Source: an uncultured Actinomycetes bacterium (GTDB lineage: Bacteria > Actinomycetota > Actinomycetes > Nanopelagicales > Nanopelagicaceae). Taken from it: DNA of 64,000 nt. Within the stretch, counting starts at the first letter, position 1, and each line of letters starts with the position of its first letter. Under the pieces are notes generated by a model. That model had not been told where the DNA came from, ran no database searches, and saw nothing but the letters and a program-made list of their open reading frames with translations. Location of the stretch: positions 1 to 64,000 of the forward strand of contig CAIPAI010000018.1 in NCBI GenBank assembly GCA_903863015.1, in the 5' to 3' direction. This document shows positions 35,543-46,116 of the stretch, piece after piece. Position numbers and translations under genes: made by a program.

Positions 35543-36847
35543 ATGGATTCTGCAACTACTCACTCGGACGTCCCGAGTGCCCCCGAAGTCACACCTTTGC
35601 TCGTACCAGCAGAGGGCCTTCCACCGATCATTCATTACCCTTCTGACATTCCCGAGGTAGTAAGCAAGCTACTCGCCGGGGAAGGTCCGATCGCCGTAGA
35701 CGCGGAGCGCGCGAGCGGCTACAAGTACAGCCAGCGTGCGTATCTGATTCAGATTCGTCGCAAAGGCTCTGGAATTTTTCTCATAGACCCAATTGCATGT
35801 CCTGATTTATCTAGCATTTCCAATGCTTTAAAGGATTGCGAGTGGATCATCCATGCAAGCACACAAGACCTTGCATGCTTGCGAGAAGTGGGCATCTCCC
35901 CCACATCACTCTTCGACACTGAACTTGGAGCACGCATCGCCGGTTTCGAGAGAGTGGGACTTGGTGCGCTCATTGAACTTTTACTCCACCGATCACTTGC
36001 CAAGGAACACAGCGCGGTCGATTGGTCGACGCGTCCACTTCCTGAGCCGTGGCTCAACTATGCAGCGCTTGACGTAGAACTCTTAGTTGAATTGCGCAAC
36101 GAGGTGGAATCAGTATTGCGAGAGAGCGGAAAACTTGAGTGGGCGAAGGAGGAATTCGCATCGGTACTTGCTGCTCCGCCGTCACCACCACGTGAAGAAC
36201 CTTGGCGACGCACTTCCGGTTTACACCAGGTAAAGAAACGGCGAGCACTCGCCATCGTCAAATTACTTTGGATCGAACGTGACGGTATTGCGCAATCGCG
36301 CGACATCGCCCCTGGTCGAATTCTCCCCGATAGTGCAATTGTGGCGGCGGCATTAAATCCGCCGACGAATTCAGCAGGGTTGATGGCAATACGAGCCTTC
36401 CACGGACGCGGAGCCGAAAAGTACTTGCGAAATTGGTGGAGCGCTATCGAGCGAGCACTTGCCATTCCCGAAGATGATTTACCTGAACTTTCCAAGAAGA
36501 GTGACGGCCCGCCGCCACCTAAAGTGTGGATCGTTCGAAATCCATTGGCGCACGCACGTCTCTCGCACGCCCGCGCCGCCATGAAATCGATCTCCGAAGA
36601 GTGGTCTGTTCCGATCGAGAATCTGCTGACGCCCGATACCTTGCGTCGCCTCTGCTGGGATCCGCCGATCGACATAGCGCCATGGCTCTCGGCTCGAGGC
36701 GCACGACATTGGCAGATCTCCCTCCTGGAAGGAGCTCTCCACGAGGCGTTGCTCGCCACCGAACCGCTCCCGGAACCTGAGCAGGATCCTGAACCGGTTC
36801 CTGAGCCGGAGCCTGCTCTCGAGCCGATATCTGAGCCAACTCCATGA
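35543..36847 (+). CDS. rnd: Ribonuclease D family protein with HRDC domain and Glu-Pro tail
   Basis: 434 residues. The DEDD exonuclease motifs are visible: IAVDAERASGY near residue 50, WIIHASTQDLACL near 105, and LNYAALDVELLVEL near 175. A single HRDC domain follows (about 220-300) and another helical region to 400. RNase D trims tRNA and other RNA 3' ends. The last 30 residues are an acidic repeat of Pro-Glu pairs (EPVPEPEPALEPI), which is not part of the catalytic fold and may vary. Ends 116 bases before the iron permease. Confidence 0.91.
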   Translation: MDSATTHSDVPSAPEVTPLLVPAEGLPPIIHYPSDIPEVVSKLLAGEGPIAVDAERASGYKYSQRAYLIQIRRKGSGIFLIDPIACPDLSSISNALKDCEWIIHASTQDLACLREVGISPTSLFDTELGARIAGFERVGLGALIELLLHRSLAKEHSAVDWSTRPLPEPWLNYAALDVELLVELRNEVESVLRESGKLEWAKEEFASVLAAPPSPPREEPWRRTSGLHQVKKRRALAIVKLLWIERDGIAQSRDIAPGRILPDSAIVAAALNPPTNSAGLMAIRAFHGRGAEKYLRNWWSAIERALAIPEDDLPELSKKSDGPPPPKVWIVRNPLAHARLSHARAAMKSISEEWSVPIENLLTPDTLRRLCWDPPIDIAPWLSARGARHWQISLLEGALHEALLATEPLPEPEQDPEPVPEPEPALEPISEPTP

Positions 36848-36963
36848 GGCTCACCTTCAATAATTGAATTACGCAACACTTAAGTTGCGATAATGAAGAG
36901 CCCTCAGTAGGTTAGGCATACCTAAGTACCGCACCCGAGTAATGAGACCTAGAAAGCGCAGCC
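36848..36963 (+). promoter_or_regulatory. Intergenic region upstream of the iron permease
   Basis: This 116-base gap holds TTCAATAATTGAA (36857-36869), a near-perfect palindrome, and a 6-bp stem CGCAAC/GTTGCG (36872-36889) that could end the RNase D transcript. TTGCGA at 36885 and TAGGTT at 36908 are 17 bases apart and could be a -35/-10 pair overlapping the iron box at 36907-36925. Promoter assignment is inference. Confidence 0.5.
36907..36925 (+). promoter_or_regulatory. DtxR/IdeR-type iron box
   Basis: GTAGGTTAGGCATACCTAA fits the 19-base DtxR/IdeR operator consensus (TWAGGTWAGSCTWACCTWA) at 17 positions. It lies 38 bases upstream of a predicted high-affinity iron permease, as expected for iron-dependent repression by an IdeR homologue encoded elsewhere. 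Confidence 0.82.
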
Positions 36964-37776
36964 ATGCTCTCCACTTTGATGATCGCCCTCCGCGAGGGCC
37001 TCGAAGCCTCACTCGTCATTGGAATCTTGCTTAGCGCACTCAATAAATCAGGTCGACGAGCCGATTTCTCCAAGATATTTCTCGGCGCTGGACTAGCAAT
37101 CTTTGCCAGCCTGGCTTTTGCAGGATTACTCACCTCCACATCACAGACTCTTTCTAGTACTGCAGAAGAACTCTTCGCGGGCACGACTTCCATCATCGCG
37201 GTGGGACTCGTTACTTGGATGGTCTTTTGGATGAAGAAAACCGCTCGCACTATGCGCTCTGATCTCTCTCACAAATTAGCGCTCGCCATCAGCGCTCCCG
37301 CCTTGATCGCCGTAGCGTTCTTCGCCGTCATACGAGAGGGAATTGAAACATCACTCTTCGTTTTCGCTACCACAAAATCAATCAATTCCACCTTTGCGCC
37401 CACCTTGGGCCTCATCGTCGGCTTTGGCATTGCAATCGCTCTTGGAGTAGCCATCTACCGCCAGAGCTTCAAGATTGATCTTGCAAAATTCTTCAACATC
37501 ACCAGCATCGCGTTGGTCATCATCGCCGCCGGTGTCCTTGCTTATGGCGTAGGCGACCTAGAAGACGCTTTCGGCGGAGCTACCAACGCCGCCTTCGACT
37601 TCACCGCACAACTCGGCGCAGACTCGATTGGGGCCCACCTCATCGCCGGCTTCCTGGGCCTCACGCCATCCATGACGTGGCTCCAGGTAGTTATCTGGGT
37701 TGCCTTTATCGGGGTCACTTTGACCCTGTTGCGCCAACCTGCACGCTCTGATGCGCGCGCCCGTCTGGTGGCTTAA
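36964..37776 (+). CDS. FTR1-family high-affinity iron permease
   Basis: 270 residues with seven membrane helices. The paired REGxE motifs are present: ALREGLEASLVIG near residue 9 and VIREGIETSLFVF near 123, the ferric/ferrous relay residues of FTR1/EfeU permeases. No EfeO- or EfeB-like partner gene is adjacent. Regulation by iron is supported by the DtxR-type box 38 bases upstream of the ATG. Uptake of Fe2+/Fe3+ across the cytoplasmic membrane is the expected role. Confidence 0.91.
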   Translation: MLSTLMIALREGLEASLVIGILLSALNKSGRRADFSKIFLGAGLAIFASLAFAGLLTSTSQTLSSTAEELFAGTTSIIAVGLVTWMVFWMKKTARTMRSDLSHKLALAISAPALIAVAFFAVIREGIETSLFVFATTKSINSTFAPTLGLIVGFGIAIALGVAIYRQSFKIDLAKFFNITSIALVIIAAGVLAYGVGDLEDAFGGATNAAFDFTAQLGADSIGAHLIAGFLGLTPSMTWLQVVIWVAFIGVTLTLLRQPARSDARARLVA

Positions 37777-37823
37777 GTTACTGACGAGTAACCTGGGGCT
37801 ATCACCGCTATACAGGAGAACAT

Positions 37824-39020
37824 ATGAGCAAGCAGCCGCAGGATGTATACCTCGTAGATGCCGTCCGCACCCCCTTTGGCAAGGCCGGAAGCCTTTACTC
37901 CGAAACCCGAGCCGACGACCTCGTGGTGCGCGCTATCCGCGGATTGCTCGATCGCAACCCGAATCTGCCGCACGAGCGCATTGACGAAGTTGCCATCGCA
38001 GCGGCGACTCAAACCGGGGACCAAGGGCTCACCATTGGACGCACGGCAGCGCTACTCGCAGGTTTACCCCTCAGCGTTCCCGGCTACGCCATCGACCGCA
38101 TGTGCGCCGGCGCACTGACCGCTGTCACCACAGCAGCAAGTGCTATCGGTTTTGGCGCTATTGATATTGCGATTGCCGGCGGTGTTGAACATATGGGTCG
38201 CCATCCCATGGGAGAAGGCGCTGATCCCAATCCACGCTTCTTAGCCGAAAACATTGTTCAACAAGATGCACTGATCATGGGAGCAACTGCTGAGAATTTG
38301 CACGATCGTCTCCCCCATCTCACAAAGGAGCGCACGAATGCTTTTGCGGTGGGAAGCCAAGATAAAACCGCCAAGGCATATGCAAACAATCAGATTCAGC
38401 CTGATCTCATTCCGGTAGCGGTTCGCCATGCAGAACTGGGATGGACACTAGCGATGGTCGATGAACCACCACGTCCAGGAACGACAATCGAGGCACTCAA
38501 CGCTTTGAAAACTCCTTTCCGCGCCAATGGTCGTGTCAGTGCCGGTAACGCTGCCGGTCTCAACGATGGCGCCACCGCAGCTCTACTTGCCTCTGGTGCA
38601 GTTGCAGACGAACTAGGGCTTACCAAGAAGGCAAAACTCATTACCTTCGCATTCGCTGGAGTAGAACCAGAAGTCATGGGTTATGGACCAGTGCCGGCAA
38701 CTGAGAAAGCACTGAAGAAGGCCGGCCTACAAATCTCCGATATTGGTCTCTTTGAAGTGAATGAAGCATTCGCTATCCAAGTGCTTGCATTCCTCGATTA
38801 CTTCGGAATCGCTGACGATGATGCTCGTGTCAATCAATTTGGTGGCGCAATTGCTGTGGGTCATCCACTCGCCTCCTCGGGAGTGCGCCTTATGGCAAAC
38901 CTTGCTCGCGGTTTTGAAAACGATCACTCCGTTCGGTACGGAATCACCACAATGTGTATTGGCCTAGGTATGGGCGCCACCGTTATCTGGGAGAACCCAG
39001 CTTGGGAAGGAAAGAAATGA
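37824..39020 (+). CDS. fadA: Acetyl-CoA acyltransferase (thiolase)
   Basis: 398 residues. Thiolase catalytic residues are all visible: nucleophile Cys in DRMCAGALTA near residue 93, His in GHPLASSGVR near 352, and Cys in MCIGLGMG near 384; the substrate loop is NAAGLNDGA. AGGAG lies just before the ATG. It performs the last step of fatty-acid beta-oxidation, releasing acetyl-CoA. The downstream FadB gene starts within its stop codon (ATGA), forming a two-gene trifunctional-type operon. Confidence 0.95.
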   Translation: MSKQPQDVYLVDAVRTPFGKAGSLYSETRADDLVVRAIRGLLDRNPNLPHERIDEVAIAAATQTGDQGLTIGRTAALLAGLPLSVPGYAIDRMCAGALTAVTTAASAIGFGAIDIAIAGGVEHMGRHPMGEGADPNPRFLAENIVQQDALIMGATAENLHDRLPHLTKERTNAFAVGSQDKTAKAYANNQIQPDLIPVAVRHAELGWTLAMVDEPPRPGTTIEALNALKTPFRANGRVSAGNAAGLNDGATAALLASGAVADELGLTKKAKLITFAFAGVEPEVMGYGPVPATEKALKKAGLQISDIGLFEVNEAFAIQVLAFLDYFGIADDDARVNQFGGAIAVGHPLASSGVRLMANLARGFENDHSVRYGITTMCIGLGMGATVIWENPAWEGKK

Positions 39021-41128
39021 GCACCATCGAAATGCCAGTCGGGGCGCCAGAAGAGGTAGTCACACACGCTCTTCGCCGCGACCTTGATCTCCCACCATTC
39101 GGAACTCCCGGGAAATTAGCCATCATCACCTTGGATAACGGATTGGATTACACGCGCCCCAATACTTTCGGCGCGCAAGGACTTGCCGAATTAGGCAAAG
39201 TGCTCGATGAAGCAAAGGCCGATGCTGGCGTAGTAGGCGTTGCAATCACCGGCAAACCGTACATTCTCGCCGCAGGCGCAGATCTATCGGCAGTTTCTTT
39301 CGTCACGGAAAAAGCGCAAGCATCCGCTATTTCCCAACTCGGTCATGACGTCTTTCGCAAGCTTGGCGAACTTGGCAAACCCACCTTCACTTTTATTAAC
39401 GGCTTAGCCCTGGGTGGCGGACTGGAAGTAGCGCTTCATTCGGATTACCGAACGATCGCCAAGAGTGCCACCATCGGACTTCCCGAAGTTTTCCTCGGAC
39501 TCGTACCAGGATGGGGCGGATCACAACTACTCCCCCGTTTGATCGGACCTGAGAAGGCTGTACAAGTGATCATCTTGAATGCGCTCAACAACAATAAAAT
39601 GCTGAGCGCTCCAGAAGCATCCGAAGCCGGAGTCGCAGACGCACTTCTCGCTCCAGCTGACTTCCTTGAAAAGTCGGTTGAGTTTGCGGCCGAAGTTATT
39701 TCGGGACGCAAAAAGATCACGCGCACCGATCACACGAAAGATGCAGCTCCTTGGGATGCTGCCATCGCCGTAGGCAAAGCGGCTGCTGCCAAAAAGTACA
39801 TTGGCGCAGATATCGCCGCCCCGCGAAAGGCACTTGAGTTGATCGCGCTCTCGCGTACCGCTTCTCGCGATGAAGGCTTTGCAGCTGAAGACCGCGCGTT
39901 GACTGACCTCATCATGACCAATGAGTTGCGGGCATCTATTTATTCATTCAACTTGATACAGAAGATGGGCAAGAAGGTACAGGGCGCACCCAAATCTTCA
40001 CTGGCTCGTAAAGTAACGAAGGTAGGTGTGGTTGGCGCCGGATTGATGGCCAGCCAATTAGCTCTCCTCTTTGTGCGACGCATGAAGGTGCCTGTGATCA
40101 TGTCGGATATTGATCAAGAGCGCGTAGATAAAGGTGTGGCATACGTACACGCCGAAATCGCCAAGCTTGTTGCTAAGGGTCGCCTCAGCGAGCCTGCTGC
40201 AAACCGACTCACTGGATTAGTCACGGGTACTGTCGACAAGAACGTCTATGCCACATGCGACTTTGTCATTGAAGCCGTCTTCGAAGAAATGGGAGTGAAG
40301 CAGAAACTTTTCTCCGAGCTGGAAGAAATCATCACTCCCGAGTGCATTCTGGCTACCAACACTTCTTCTCTCTCAGTGGAGGGTATGTCAAAACACCTGA
40401 AACACCCAGAGCGCGTAGTCGGATTCCACTTCTTTAATCCAGTCGGCCTCATGCCATTGCTCGAAGTGGCGCGAACCCCCCATACGACTGACGAAGCTAC
40501 GGCCACTGCTATAGCCGTCGGTAAAGAACTCAAGAAGACCATGGTCATCACTAAAGACGCTCCAGCCTTTGTGGTGAATCGCCTCCTCACACGTTTCTGG
40601 GGAGAAGTCACCGACGCCGCTGATGAAGGAACGCCATTTGAGATCGCAGACACTGCAATCTCTCCGCTCGGTCTGCCAATGACACCATTCACACTCTTTG
40701 GCTTAGTAGGCCCCGCTGTCGCGCTCCACGTATCGCAAACCCTGCACGACACCCTCGGTCCACGCTTCACCGTGAGTGAAAACATGAAATCAATCGTGGC
40801 AGCTGGCGTACGTACCTTCTACATCAAGAACGAAGCCGGGAAGATCGTGCCAAACCCCGAAGCTTTTGCATTGATGAAACAAGGATCATCGCCTTCGACG
40901 GCTGACCAGGTACGTGTTCGCGCCCTTACCGCAATTGCGCAAGAGGCGCGCATGATGCTTGATGAAGAAGTCGTCGCGACTCCACAAGAGATCGATCTCT
41001 GCATGATGATGGGCGCAGGTTGGCCTCTACATACGGGTGGAATCTTGCCTTACTTAGATGAGAGTGGAATTAGCGAGGCTGCGACTGGCCGGAGATTCCA
41101 TCCCAAGGGAGTGGCGAGTCTTCCGTAA
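39017..41128 (+). CDS. fadB: Enoyl-CoA hydratase/3-hydroxyacyl-CoA dehydrogenase fusion (FadB-like)
   Basis: 703 residues from the ATG overlapping the thiolase stop, with GGAAGG upstream. Residues 30-230 are enoyl-CoA hydratase with both glutamates ([14 protein letters not shown] and [15 protein letters not shown]). Residues 330-700 are hydroxyacyl-CoA dehydrogenase: Rossmann loop [15 protein letters not shown], substrate site [14 protein letters not shown], and [10 protein letters not shown]. The third glycine of the usual GxGxxG is Ala, which I recall as common in actinobacterial members. The 3' end overlaps the convergent dxs gene by 59 bases. Confidence 0.94.
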   Translation: MSTIEMPVGAPEEVVTHALRRDLDLPPFGTPGKLAIITLDNGLDYTRPNTFGAQGLAELGKVLDEAKADAGVVGVAITGKPYILAAGADLSAVSFVTEKAQASAISQLGHDVFRKLGELGKPTFTFINGLALGGGLEVALHSDYRTIAKSATIGLPEVFLGLVPGWGGSQLLPRLIGPEKAVQVIILNALNNNKMLSAPEASEAGVADALLAPADFLEKSVEFAAEVISGRKKITRTDHTKDAAPWDAAIAVGKAAAAKKYIGADIAAPRKALELIALSRTASRDEGFAAEDRALTDLIMTNELRASIYSFNLIQKMGKKVQGAPKSSLARKVTKVGVVGAGLMASQLALLFVRRMKVPVIMSDIDQERVDKGVAYVHAEIAKLVAKGRLSEPAANRLTGLVTGTVDKNVYATCDFVIEAVFEEMGVKQKLFSELEEIITPECILATNTSSLSVEGMSKHLKHPERVVGFHFFNPVGLMPLLEVARTPHTTDEATATAIAVGKELKKTMVITKDAPAFVVNRLLTRFWGEVTDAADEGTPFEIADTAISPLGLPMTPFTLFGLVGPAVALHVSQTLHDTLGPRFTVSENMKSIVAAGVRTFYIKNEAGKIVPNPEAFALMKQGSSPSTADQVRVRALTAIAQEARMMLDEEVVATPQEIDLCMMMGAGWPLHTGGILPYLDESGISEAATGRRFHPKGVASLP

Positions 41129-43013
41129 CTTTCCACCAGTGGCGTAATTGCTTGAGCACTCCTGGTGTGTCGAGTTCAATCTCGGAAAGTATTTCGGCGC
41201 GCTTGCCGTGCTCGAAAAATACACTGGGTACGGCAAGCGAATACACAGGTGTGTTAACGCCGCGTGCAGCCAATTCGGTGCGTAAGGCGGCGCCGATTCC
41301 TCCGGTAACAACGCCGTCTTCAAGCACGTAGACAACTCGATAATCCTGCACCATAGAAAGCAATTGTTCAGGTAGCGGCTTAACCCAACGCGGGTCAACC
41401 ACGGTGATCCCAATTTCACTTGCTTCCTTAGCAGCGATGACACCTGTGTGCGCAAACGAGCCAATAGCTACCAGGAGAGCATCTCGACTCGCACTGCGGT
41501 AGAGAATGTCTACGCCACCAAGGCGCTCCACTGCTGGCAAATCAGCAGGCACTCCCCCTTTAGAAAAGCGGATGAGGGTGGGCGCATCAGAGATTGCTAG
41601 CGCCTCTCGCAACTCCTCACGAAGCGTTGAAGCATCTCGCGGCGCGGCTACCGCGAGACGAGGAACGATGCCTGTTAATGCAAGATCCCAGATCCCGTTG
41701 TGGCTAGCGCCGTCATCCCCGGTAACCCCTGCACGATCTAGAACAAAGGTGACTCCTGCGTTGTGTAACGCAACGTCCATGATGAGTTGATCGAAGGCCC
41801 GATTCAGGAATGTTGAGTAAACAGCCACGACCGGATGCAATCCAGCAAAAGCCATTCCTGCAGCCGATGTCGCCGCATGTTGTTCTGCGATACCCACATC
41901 AAAAGTACGTCGTGGAAACTGTGCCTGAAACTTATCTAAGCCCGTAGGACCGAGCATGGCAGCAGTTATTGCGACAACATCAGCTCTTTCATTACCTAGC
42001 TTCACAAGTTCGTCAGAAAAAACTGAAGTCCAGGAAAGTGGCGCACTCTTTAAGGGGATGCCAGTTTCTGGATCAACGACACCGACGGCATGGAACTTTT
42101 CCAATTCGTCGTTGATCGCCGGAAGATGCCCTCGCCCCTTCTCGGTAATCACATGTACCAGGACGGGACGCCCAAAATTCTTGGCCAGAGAGAGCGCGTG
42201 CTCAACCGCCGCAATGTCGTGACCATCGACGGGCCCCAAATACTTCAAGCCGAGATCTTCGAACATGCCCTGCGGCGCGACAATATCTTTGAGCCCCTTC
42301 TTAAGCCCATGCAGAGTCTCGTAGATAGGGCTTCCCACAACTGGAGTGCGTGAAAGCACGTTCTTTCCCCAATCGAGAAAACGCTCATAACCCTTCGTCG
42401 CCCGCAAAGTAGATAGATAAGTTGCCACACCACCGACAGTGGGCGCATAGGAGCGCTCGTTATCGTTCACCACAATTACCAGTGGAAGATCAGATGACGA
42501 GGCGATGTTATTCAACGCCTCCCATGCCATGCCTCCGGTGAGAGAGCCATCCCCCACCACCGCAACCACATGTCGATCGCTGACTCCGCGGATCTTATGT
42601 GCCTTAGCAATACCGTCGGCCCAAGAGAGCGCAGTTGAAGCATGGGAATTTTCGATCACATCATGAGCGCTCTCTGAACGGCTGGGGTATCCGGAAGCAC
42701 CTCCCCGCTGCCGAAGAAGGTCGAAACCGTCTGCACGTCCGGTCAGAATTTTGTGAACATACGATTGATGGCCGGTATCAAAGAGCACGGTGTCTCGCGG
42801 CGAGTCAAAGATCCGATGGATGGCGATAGTAAGTTCAACAACGCCCAAGTTGGGGCCAAGATGCCCACCGCTCTTACTGACCGAAGCAATCAGGAAAGCA
42901 CGAATCTCACTTGCGAGCCGATTACTCTCATCGAAATCTAACGACCGGAGTGTGCGCAGACCATCTGGCGCCTTCAGGGCAGCCATGATCTCAGCTCCAC
43001 TTCTCCCGCTCAT
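41070..43013 (-). CDS. dxs: 1-Deoxy-D-xylulose-5-phosphate synthase
   Basis: 647 residues, full length. TPP-binding [16 protein letters not shown] lies near residue 150, [14 protein letters not shown]-type [16 protein letters not shown] near 50, and the second-half [18 protein letters not shown] near 430. It makes DXP from pyruvate and glyceraldehyde 3-phosphate, the entry to the MEP isoprenoid pathway, and thus supplies quinones, undecaprenol and the carotenoids encoded at the window's end. The ATG at 43013 or the ATG at 42986 could be the start; GGAG lies about 10 bases before the latter. Confidence 0.96.
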   Translation of the reverse strand: MSGRSGAEIMAALKAPDGLRTLRSLDFDESNRLASEIRAFLIASVSKSGGHLGPNLGVVELTIAIHRIFDSPRDTVLFDTGHQSYVHKILTGRADGFDLLRQRGGASGYPSRSESAHDVIENSHASTALSWADGIAKAHKIRGVSDRHVVAVVGDGSLTGGMAWEALNNIASSSDLPLVIVVNDNERSYAPTVGGVATYLSTLRATKGYERFLDWGKNVLSRTPVVGSPIYETLHGLKKGLKDIVAPQGMFEDLGLKYLGPVDGHDIAAVEHALSLAKNFGRPVLVHVITEKGRGHLPAINDELEKFHAVGVVDPETGIPLKSAPLSWTSVFSDELVKLGNERADVVAITAAMLGPTGLDKFQAQFPRRTFDVGIAEQHAATSAAGMAFAGLHPVVAVYSTFLNRAFDQLIMDVALHNAGVTFVLDRAGVTGDDGASHNGIWDLALTGIVPRLAVAAPRDASTLREELREALAISDAPTLIRFSKGGVPADLPAVERLGGVDILYRSASRDALLVAIGSFAHTGVIAAKEASEIGITVVDPRWVKPLPEQLLSMVQDYRVVYVLEDGVVTGGIGAALRTELAARGVNTPVYSLAVPSVFFEHGKRAEILSEIELDTPGVLKQLRHWWKVTEDSPLPWDGISGQSQPR

Positions 43014-43022
43014 AGACCCAGT

Positions 43023-43391
43023 CTAAGCGCCTGGAAGAAGTAAGGCGCGCTCGAGGGCCTCCAGAACCAAGGTGACCTCGCGCTCACGAGAGACAAAATG
43101 TGCCCCTTCGCGCTCGAGCATGGAGATCGCCTCCTCGATGGCTGGAGGTGGCATGAACGCCTTCTCTTCCACTCGTACGCGCGACCAAGCCGCACGCGCC
43201 TGCGCGAGAGATCCTTGGATGGAAGCTAATGCCAACCGGGCCAAAAGCACCGGATACTTACGAAGAACCGCGTGCGTGCGGTACTCGCCAGGCAGCAGAT
43301 CGAGCAACCACTTGGTCGCCTCTTCAATCCACTCATCGCTTCCAGGCGCCCTTAAATCAGCCGGCCAGCCAGGTGGTGCACCGCGCATCAA
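43023..43391 (-). CDS. Conserved hypothetical protein between acnA and dxs
   Basis: 122 residues, helical, acidic at the N-terminus (GSDEWIEEATKWLLDLLPGEY) and with a central RKYPVLLARLALASIQGSL. No membrane segment, signal or catalytic motif is seen. Similar small proteins sit near aconitase or dxs in other actinobacteria, so it is probably a real gene rather than a chance frame; function unknown. It lies 20 bases after acnA and 9 bases before dxs on the same strand, so the three may be one transcript. Confidence 0.75.
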   Translation of the reverse strand: MMRGAPPGWPADLRAPGSDEWIEEATKWLLDLLPGEYRTHAVLRKYPVLLARLALASIQGSLAQARAAWSRVRVEEKAFMPPPAIEEAISMLEREGAHFVSREREVTLVLEALERALLLPGA

Positions 43392-43411
43392 ACCTCTTCC
43401 CGATCAGGCGA

Positions 43412-46063
43412 TTAGCTGAGGAGCGAGCGCAAAACGTACTGCATGATCCCGCCATGGCGATAGTAATCGGCTTCACCGGGGGTATCGATGCGGACGCGAG
43501 CTGTGAAACTCAAAGAACCAGCCTGGACGGTCACCTCGCGCGGCACCCCACCATCATTTAAGGCAGCGATGCCGATGATGTTGAAGCTCTCCTCACCGGT
43601 CAGCCCTAAACTCGCAGCGTTTTCGCCATCTTTGAATTGCAGTGGGAGCACTCCCATGCCAATCAAGTTAGAGCGGTGAATGCGCTCGAAGGACTCTGCG
43701 ATAACAGCGCGAACTCCGAGGAGCGCAGTGCCTTTCGCGGCCCAGTCGCGTGACGATCCAGAGCCATACTCTTTGCCAGCAAGAATCATGAGCGGAACCC
43801 CGGCGGCTTGGTATTCAACCGACGCGTCATAAATGGTTGATTGCACGCCACCTTGGAGGAAGTTACGAGTGAATCCGCCTTCGACTCCGTCAAGGAGTTG
43901 GTTCTTGAGTCGAATGTTTGCGAAGGTACCGCGAATCATGACTTCGTGATTTCCACGACGAGAGCCGTATGAGTTGAAATCTGTGCGGGCAACTCCGTGC
44001 TCGGCAAGGTACTTGCCCGCAGGCGAGTCTGCCTTGATCGAACCTGCGGGAGAAATGTGGTCGGTAGTTACCGAGTCACCCAAAATCGCAAGCACACGTG
44101 CGTTTGAAATCTCTGTGACCGGAACTGGATTGCGAGGCATACCTTCGAAGTACGGGGGCTTGCGCACGTAGGTGGACTTGGCATCCCACTCGAAAGTGGC
44201 ACCTACGGGAGTTGCCAGCGATTGCCAACGATGATCGCCATCGAAGACGCCCGCATAATCCTTAGTGAACATCTCTGACGAGAGTGCACGATCGATAGTT
44301 TCTTGAATCTCTTGTGGGGATGGCCAGATGTCGCGCAGAAATACTGGAATATCTCCATCGTGGCCCAATGGGTCCGTCTCGAAATCAAAATCCATCGTTC
44401 CTGCGATCGCGTAAGCAACAACCAACGGAGGTGAAGCAAGGTAATTCATCTTCACGTCTGGATTGATGCGTCCTTCAAAGTTGCGATTGCCGGAAAGCAC
44501 TGCCGCTACAGCTAGATCATTGGCATTGACCGCGGCGCTCACAGCCTCGGGAAGTGGCCCGGAGTTTCCGATGCAGGTCACGCATCCGTAGCCCACCAAG
44601 TTAAAGCCGAGTTTCTCCATATATGGCAGGAGGCCAGCGCGTTCGTAGTAATCCATGACGACTTTACTTCCCGGCGCCAATGTGGTCTTCACCCAAGGCT
44701 TTGAGGCGAGTCCGCGCTCAACTGCTTTCTGAGCAAGGAGTGCAGCACCCAACATCACCGAAGGATTAGATGTGTTGGTACATGAAGTGATGGATGCAAT
44801 AACTACCGCACCATTTTTGAGTTCATAGTTAGCACCCTCAACTTTTCCGGAGGAAGACTTGGTTGCATAAGTGGGAAGAACCTCAGCAAAAGCCTTCTTG
44901 GAATCCGAAAGAGAGATGCGATCTTGCGGACGCTTCGGACCAGCGATCGAAGGAACGATAGTTCCCAAATCAAGTTCAATCACACTGGAGAATCGAGGTG
45001 TAGCGCTTGGGTTATGCCAAAGCCCTTGCTTCTTGGCATAACTCTCCACCATCGCGATGTTTTCCTCGGTGCGACCAGTCAGGCGCATATATCGAAGGGT
45101 CTCTTCATCAATCGGGAAGATTGCGCAAGTGGAGCCGTACTCCGGGCTCATATTTCCGATCGTCGTGCGATTAGCCATCGGTACCGCAGAAACACCTGAG
45201 CCAAAGAACTCGACGAACTTGCCGACCACACCATGCTTGCGCAGCATCTGAGTGATCGTGAGTGCCAAGTCAGTCGCAGTTGTTCCCGCAGGCAACTCCC
45301 CTGAGAGTTTGAAGCCGACTACCGCAGGGATCAACATGGAAACCGGCTGTCCCAAGAGCGCGGCCTCAGCCTCGATCCCGCCTACTCCCCATCCGAGAAC
45401 GCCGAGTCCATTCACCATGGTGGTGTGCGAATCAGTACCCACAACTGTGTCGGGGTAGGCGCGCATAACTCCGCCCACTTCGCGCAACATGATGACGCGA
45501 GCAAGATATTCAATATTTACTTGGTGAACGATTCCGGTCCCTGGCGGTACGACACGAAACTCATCAAAAGCAGTCTGTCCCCACCGCAGGAAGCGATAGC
45601 GCTCTTGATTGCGCTCGTACTCAATATCAGTGTTCTTTTCGAATGCATCTGCAGTACCGAAGAGATCGGCAATAACGGAGTGGTCAATCACGAGTTCGGC
45701 CGGGGCAAGTGGATTGACGCGCTTAGGATCTCCACCCAACTCAGCGACAGCTTCGCGCATTGTGGCCAGGTCAACGATGCAAGGTACGCCAGTAAAATCT
45801 TGCATGATGACACGAGCAGGAGTGAATTGAATTTCAGTATCTGGTTCAGCCGTAGGGTTCCATGCAGCGAGGGCACGAATCTGATCCGCCGTGACGTTAG
45901 CCCCGTCTTCAGTACGGAGTAAGTTCTCCACCAAAATCTTTAAGCTAAAGGGCAGATCGGCAACGCCCGGTACGGCGTTGATATCGAAGATCTCAACGCT
46001 TCGCGCACCGACTTGAAGAGTGGTCTGCGCCCCAAAGGAATTGATAGGTGACTTGCTGCTCAT
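43412..46063 (-). CDS. acnA: Aconitate hydratase A
   Basis: 883 residues from the ATG at 46063 with CAGGAG upstream; three extra residues are possible from 46072. The [4Fe-4S] ligands are [13 protein letters not shown] (near 430) and [12 protein letters not shown] (near 500, two Cys), and the swivel-domain [16 protein letters not shown] is near 775. It interconverts citrate and isocitrate in the TCA cycle. An 18-bp perfect palindrome 21 bases upstream of the start suggests MarR-family control. Confidence 0.97.
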   Translation of the reverse strand: MSSKSPINSFGAQTTLQVGARSVEIFDINAVPGVADLPFSLKILVENLLRTEDGANVTADQIRALAAWNPTAEPDTEIQFTPARVIMQDFTGVPCIVDLATMREAVAELGGDPKRVNPLAPAELVIDHSVIADLFGTADAFEKNTDIEYERNQERYRFLRWGQTAFDEFRVVPPGTGIVHQVNIEYLARVIMLREVGGVMRAYPDTVVGTDSHTTMVNGLGVLGWGVGGIEAEAALLGQPVSMLIPAVVGFKLSGELPAGTTATDLALTITQMLRKHGVVGKFVEFFGSGVSAVPMANRTTIGNMSPEYGSTCAIFPIDEETLRYMRLTGRTEENIAMVESYAKKQGLWHNPSATPRFSSVIELDLGTIVPSIAGPKRPQDRISLSDSKKAFAEVLPTYATKSSSGKVEGANYELKNGAVVIASITSCTNTSNPSVMLGAALLAQKAVERGLASKPWVKTTLAPGSKVVMDYYERAGLLPYMEKLGFNLVGYGCVTCIGNSGPLPEAVSAAVNANDLAVAAVLSGNRNFEGRINPDVKMNYLASPPLVVAYAIAGTMDFDFETDPLGHDGDIPVFLRDIWPSPQEIQETIDRALSSEMFTKDYAGVFDGDHRWQSLATPVGATFEWDAKSTYVRKPPYFEGMPRNPVPVTEISNARVLAILGDSVTTDHISPAGSIKADSPAGKYLAEHGVARTDFNSYGSRRGNHEVMIRGTFANIRLKNQLLDGVEGGFTRNFLQGGVQSTIYDASVEYQAAGVPLMILAGKEYGSGSSRDWAAKGTALLGVRAVIAESFERIHRSNLIGMGVLPLQFKDGENAASLGLTGEESFNIIGIAALNDGGVPREVTVQAGSLSFTARVRIDTPGEADYYRHGGIMQYVLRSLLS

Positions 46064-46083
46064 GTTCCACACTCCTGGCTGAT

Positions 46084-46101
46084 TATCTTGATATCAAGAT
46101 A
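46084..46101. promoter_or_regulatory. 18-bp palindromic MarR-type operator upstream of acnA
   Basis: TATCTTGATATCAAGATA is a perfect inverted repeat in the 53-base gap between acnA and the TRAM methyltransferase. TTGAT/ATCAA-centred palindromes of this kind are typical MarR-family operators; the Streptomyces regulator TamR is known to act on an aconitase gene through a similar site. The regulator itself is not in this window. Confidence 0.72.
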
Positions 46102-46116
46102 CCTTTGGGGGCGGGG

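Noticed and set aside
36058-36879. Minus-strand frame of 273 codons opposite RNase D
   Set aside because: Begins with a Gly/Ser simple run that mirrors the Glu-Pro tail, and no conserved motif is visible.
40027-40075. Missing third glycine of the FadB NAD loop as a sign of inactivity
   Set aside because: I recall the GAGLMA form as common in actinobacterial FadB proteins, and the other catalytic residues are intact.
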